A stretch of 40,970 nucleotides of DNA from Pirellulales bacterium (GTDB lineage: Bacteria > Planctomycetota > Planctomycetia > Pirellulales > Thermoguttaceae): contig JADLEL010000110.1 in assembly GCA_020846145.1 (NCBI GenBank), positions 1 to 40,970 on the forward strand, read 5' to 3'. This document shows, one piece after another, positions 38,671-40,970 of the stretch (positions are counted from its first letter, which is position 1; every line of letters starts with the position of its first letter). Made by a program: the position numbers and the translations under genes. The notes beneath the pieces were generated by a model. It was not told the DNA's origin and searched no databases. It worked only from the letters and a program-made list of their open reading frames with translations.

Positions 38671-40016
38671 ACCTTCTCCGGCAATTCGTAGCCTTTGCGG
38701 CGAGGGCGATCCAAAAATCGATTGGCTTCCGCATCGCCCACGAATTGCTCCTTGACCGGGTCCCAGACGAGTTTGCGGCCGACCCAGCGGGCGATATTGC
38801 CCAAGTGGCACGCGGTCGAGGTGCGGTGGCCGATTTCGGCGTCGTTCACGGGCCTTTTGCGGGTCTTGATGCAATCGATCCAATTCCGGTCGTGCAGCGC
38901 CTGGGCATTTTCCCGGCCCGAATTCGCCGCCTTCAGCGCCTGCCGGGCGATTTCCGGCGGATCGGTCTTGAACGTGGCGCGGTCGATGGTGGCCACCCCC
39001 TTCTCGCCGTAGAAAATAGCTCCGCCGCGCGGCGTATTGACGCGCTTGCCGTTCACCACGCATCTCTCCGCCAATTCGACGACGATGTTCCCCGGATACT
39101 TGAAGAACACCTGCGGCGCGTCGCACAAGGCGTCGCCCGTCTTTACGGGCATCGGTTCCTTGTTGACGGGCGGAGCGAACTTCGCCCCTTCGGTCCAAAC
39201 CTCGATCGGACCGCTGTCGTCCATCCCCAGCGCCCATTGAATCATGTCCAGGCCGTGTGCGCCCCAGCCGGTCATTTCGCCGCCCGAAAAAATGCGGTAC
39301 GAAATCCAGCCCGGATCCGCGCGGGGAGTGAAAATATCCGTATTGAACGGCTGCAACTCCGCCGGACCGCACCACTCGTTCCAATCGAGGCCGTCGGGAA
39401 TCGGCTGGGCGGGCAGGGCGCACTCCCACGGGCTGGGATAGTTGAAGGCCACGACTTTCTCGATCTTCCCGATGCCGCCGCCGCGGATCAACTCGCAGCC
39501 CACGCGGTTGGGAGTCATCGAACGCTGCTGGCCGCCGGTTTGCAGCACGCGGCCGTACTTCCGCACCGCCTCGACGATCCGCCGCCCTTCGAGTATGGTG
39601 AGCGTGAGCGGCTTTTCGGCATAAACGTCTTTCCCCGCCTGGCAGGCATGGATGCTAATCAGCGCCCGCCATTGATCGTTCGTCGCCGTGACGATGGCAT
39701 CGACATCCTTGCGGGCAAGCAGTTCGCGGTAATGCCGGGTCGGTTGGGCCTGGTATTTTTTACAGGCTTCTTGGCAGCGCGGTGCATAAACGTCGGCGAT
39801 GGCCACGATTTGCGCTTCGGCGGGCAGGTCGCCCAACACCTGCGGGGCGCGGCGGCCAATGCCGACAACTCCGATTCCCACGCGGTCGTTCGCCCCCGGC
39901 CGGCCGTCGGCGGCCAGCGCTCCGGCAGGAATCCAATACGGCACCGAGACGGCGCCCGCGGCCAGCAGGGAAGAATTTTTGAGAAAACCGCGTCGGGAAA
40001 TAAGGGGCGATTTCAT
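38667..40016 (-). CDS. Gfo/Idh/MocA-family oxidoreductase, Tat-exported
   Basis: This 449-residue NAD(P)-dependent oxidoreductase has a twin-arginine signal (SPLISRRGFLKNSSLLAAGA). A Rossmann domain follows (VGIGVVGIGRRAPQVLG) with the family motif AEKPLT and the Gfo/Idh C-terminal domain (GGEMTGWGAHGLDMIQWALG). Such exported Gfo/Idh proteins are very numerous in planctomycetes and act on sugars or sugar derivatives. The start at 40016 puts the Tat motif at residues 6-11; a longer frame from 40097 would not. It is the first gene of a probable polysaccharide operon, with a good promoter at 40169-40197. Confidence 0.93.
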   Translation of the reverse strand: MKSPLISRRGFLKNSSLLAAGAVSVPYWIPAGALAADGRPGANDRVGIGVVGIGRRAPQVLGDLPAEAQIVAIADVYAPRCQEACKKYQAQPTRHYRELLARKDVDAIVTATNDQWRALISIHACQAGKDVYAEKPLTLTILEGRRIVEAVRKYGRVLQTGGQQRSMTPNRVGCELIRGGGIGKIEKVVAFNYPSPWECALPAQPIPDGLDWNEWCGPAELQPFNTDIFTPRADPGWISYRIFSGGEMTGWGAHGLDMIQWALGMDDSGPIEVWTEGAKFAPPVNKEPMPVKTGDALCDAPQVFFKYPGNIVVELAERCVVNGKRVNTPRGGAIFYGEKGVATIDRATFKTDPPEIARQALKAANSGRENAQALHDRNWIDCIKTRKRPVNDAEIGHRTSTACHLGNIARWVGRKLVWDPVKEQFVGDAEANRFLDRPRRKGYELPEKV

Positions 40017-40168
40017 GACGAAGACACCTGTTGGATTGAGGTAAAGGATGGAACGCTTTATAGAGGGACAGGAACTAAATGTCGTAAGGGCGAGCAACGG
40101 AGGCCGGAATTACGGGGCAAAACGTCGGCATTCCACGACAATTATCACCGGAGCACCAATAATTGCCC

Positions 40169-40197
40169 ATTTTCGCCCAAGCGACGCCCCATGTCAA
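40169..40197 (-). promoter_or_regulatory. Candidate sigma-70 promoter of the polysaccharide operon
   Basis: On the minus strand a perfect TTGACA (40192-40197) is followed by 17 bp and GAAAAT (40169-40174, 4 of 6 to TATAAT). It lies about 150 bp ahead of the Gfo/Idh start. The remaining gap 40017-40330 holds the element 40219-40334. Confidence 0.5.
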
Positions 40198-40218
40198 GCA
40201 GGAAGTCCGCAAAGCCGG

Positions 40219-40334
40219 ATAAAGGGGTCGGGAGTCTTATTGTGGTTCGGACGAGGACATGCGCGGCCGGGCGTGGAGCGTGGATTGCAACCCTAATCGC
40301 TTCGCCGGAGAGAAAAGACTCCCGACCCCTTTAT
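40219..40334 (-). mobile_element. Internally deleted RAYT-derived element
   Basis: The inverted ends ATAAAGGGGTCGGGAGTCTT are perfect over 20 bp. On the minus strand the interior reads AKRLGLQSTLHARPRMSSSE and a stop, a slightly degraded copy of the C-terminus of the RAYT transposase at 40837-40970. The element therefore consists of the two ends of a RAYT unit with nearly all of the gene removed. Its outer end supplies the stop codon of the membrane protein gene at 40331. Confidence 0.8.
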
Positions 40335-40702
40335 CCAGTGCGCACCAGCTTCCACAGACCCGTCCCAATCAGGCCACAACCGACCAAGCCGATTCCGACG
40401 GAGACGGCGAAGGCCGTGGTCCGTTCATAGCCAGGCATTTCCATGTCGCCGATCCACGCTGAAGTCAGGCCGAACGTGAACGGATAGCCGAAACAGACCA
40501 GCGACCAGGGCGAGCGACGAGACGCAAACACCAGCCCCAACAGCAGAGCCAAAGGCACGATGACGAGGATCTGGGGACCGACCATCACGATGCTGCTGGC
40601 CGCTACAATGACGGTAAGAAACAACACCAGTACCATGCGGGCAAAGCTGAGCCAGCCACGTGGCTTGGGCGGTGGCGACGGCGAAGGTGACGTGTCGTTC
40701 AT
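40331..40702 (-). CDS. Small multi-span membrane protein of unknown function
   Basis: The 123-residue protein has a Pro/Ser-rich N-terminus and about four membrane segments (MVLVLFLTVIVAASSIVMVG; LVIVPLALLLGLVFA; WSLVCFGYPFTFGLTSAWIG; FAVSVGIGLVGCGLIGTGLW). It is not recognised. A GGAG lies 11 bp upstream of the ATG. The stop codon TAA is formed by the edge of the RAYT-derived element at 40219-40334, so the original C-terminus may have been different. It is enclosed by two RAYT-related sequences. Confidence 0.6.
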   Translation of the reverse strand: MNDTSPSPSPPPKPRGWLSFARMVLVLFLTVIVAASSIVMVGPQILVIVPLALLLGLVFASRRSPWSLVCFGYPFTFGLTSAWIGDMEMPGYERTTAFAVSVGIGLVGCGLIGTGLWKLVRTG

Positions 40703-40836
40703 ATTTGTTTTTGCTCCTGATAATCTTGTTTGTCCTTCGTTACGGCCTATCGATGGCTGTTGCTGTTTTCTGCGCTACGCGGGCTTCCCGCTTCTCCTTG
40801 AACGGGGATAAGAAAGGGATAAAGGGGTCGAAATTC

Positions 40837-40970
40837 TTATTCTGGTTCGGACGAGGACTTGCGCGGCCGACCGCGGGCGCGGAGCGTGGATTGCAACCCC
40901 AATCGCTTCGCCGTGCGCGCTTGCCACGGCGCCGCGCCAAACGGCGCGCCGCGCGCCACCGAACGACGCA
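40837..40970 (-). CDS. REP-associated tyrosine transposase (RAYT), 3' end only
   Basis: Reading inward from the right edge, the minus strand gives 43 residues ending QARTAKRLGLQSTLRARG, then RPRKSSSEPE and TAA at 40837-40839. This is the typical C-terminus of IS200/IS605-like Y1 transposases of the RAYT group (TAKRLGLE-x-TLRPRGRPRK). The rest of the gene, including the HuH and Tyr motifs, lies outside the window, so intactness is unknown. The stop is followed by ATAAAGGGGTCG (40820-40831, plus strand), the same end sequence as the deleted element 40219-40334. RAYTs are thought to move REP palindromes, so this gene is a candidate mobiliser of that element. Confidence 0.82.
   Translation of the reverse strand, partial: RRSVARGAPFGAAPWQARTAKRLGLQSTLRARGRPRKSSSEPE

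Noticed and set aside
1..40970. CRISPR array
   Set aside because: The repeats here are palindromic, dispersed or 7-bp tandem. None has evenly spaced unique spacers, and there is no cas gene.

Overview
The window looks like a chromosomal stretch of a planctomycete (Planctomycetota, perhaps Pirellulales-like). This is an inference. It rests on the high GC content, a Tat-exported Gfo/Idh oxidoreductase next to heparinase-type and TIM-barrel sugar proteins, an oversized RseP, many hypothetical secreted proteins, and dense short palindromic repeats between genes. No rRNA or tRNA gene was recognised.

Layout. 1-6600 (minus strand): a NtrC-type sigma-54 response regulator, then a three-gene ABC export set (ATPase, FtsX-type permease, HlyD-type adaptor). 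7.1-12.5 kb (plus): a LuxR-type response regulator, an antitoxin/PIN pair, a nucleotidyltransferase with a truncated partner, a second sigma-54-type regulator with altered AAA+ residues, and a large coiled-coil membrane protein. 12.6-21.5 kb: rpmA, several unknown proteins, a hemW remnant, a lepA 3' remnant, a nucleotidyltransferase operon, a Gly-rich secreted protein, an ECF sigma/anti-sigma pair and a small lipoprotein. 21.6-30 kb: ftsH, an AbrB/Doc toxin-antitoxin pair, the overlapping dxr-rseP pair, and a ketosynthase-like protein whose active-site Cys is Asp. 30-35 kb: tandem antitoxins with a PIN toxin, a GTPase, a beta-helix protein and a SpoU-type RNA methyltransferase. 35-40 kb (minus): a likely polysaccharide-degradation operon of Gfo/Idh, glycoside-hydrolase-like and heparinase II/III proteins. 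The right edge holds the 3' end of a REP-associated tyrosine transposase (RAYT).

The most unusual layer is the repeat layer. Family A is about 205 bp and occurs at 1-186, 17531-17735, 23845-24046 and 24054-24257, with a short version at 38560-38670. Its ends read GTAA and it is flanked by perfect 8-bp duplications, as in IS66-type insertions. Family B (10671-10791 and 14207-14328) has unrelated 19-bp termini but carries nearly the same hairpin core as one half of family A. One family A copy landed exactly on the start codon of a nucleotidyltransferase operon, and its 8-bp duplication contains that start codon. Another insert at the right edge is an internally deleted RAYT gene that keeps the transposase's last codons. 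Two heptanucleotide tandem repeats border gene ends, and one of them encodes the C-terminus of FtsH.

Five or six toxin-antitoxin-like modules lie within about 23 kb, and several are next to these repeats. Together with the gene remnants (hemW, lepA, the truncated partner at 9165), this suggests repeated small insertions and deletions between otherwise ordinary housekeeping genes.
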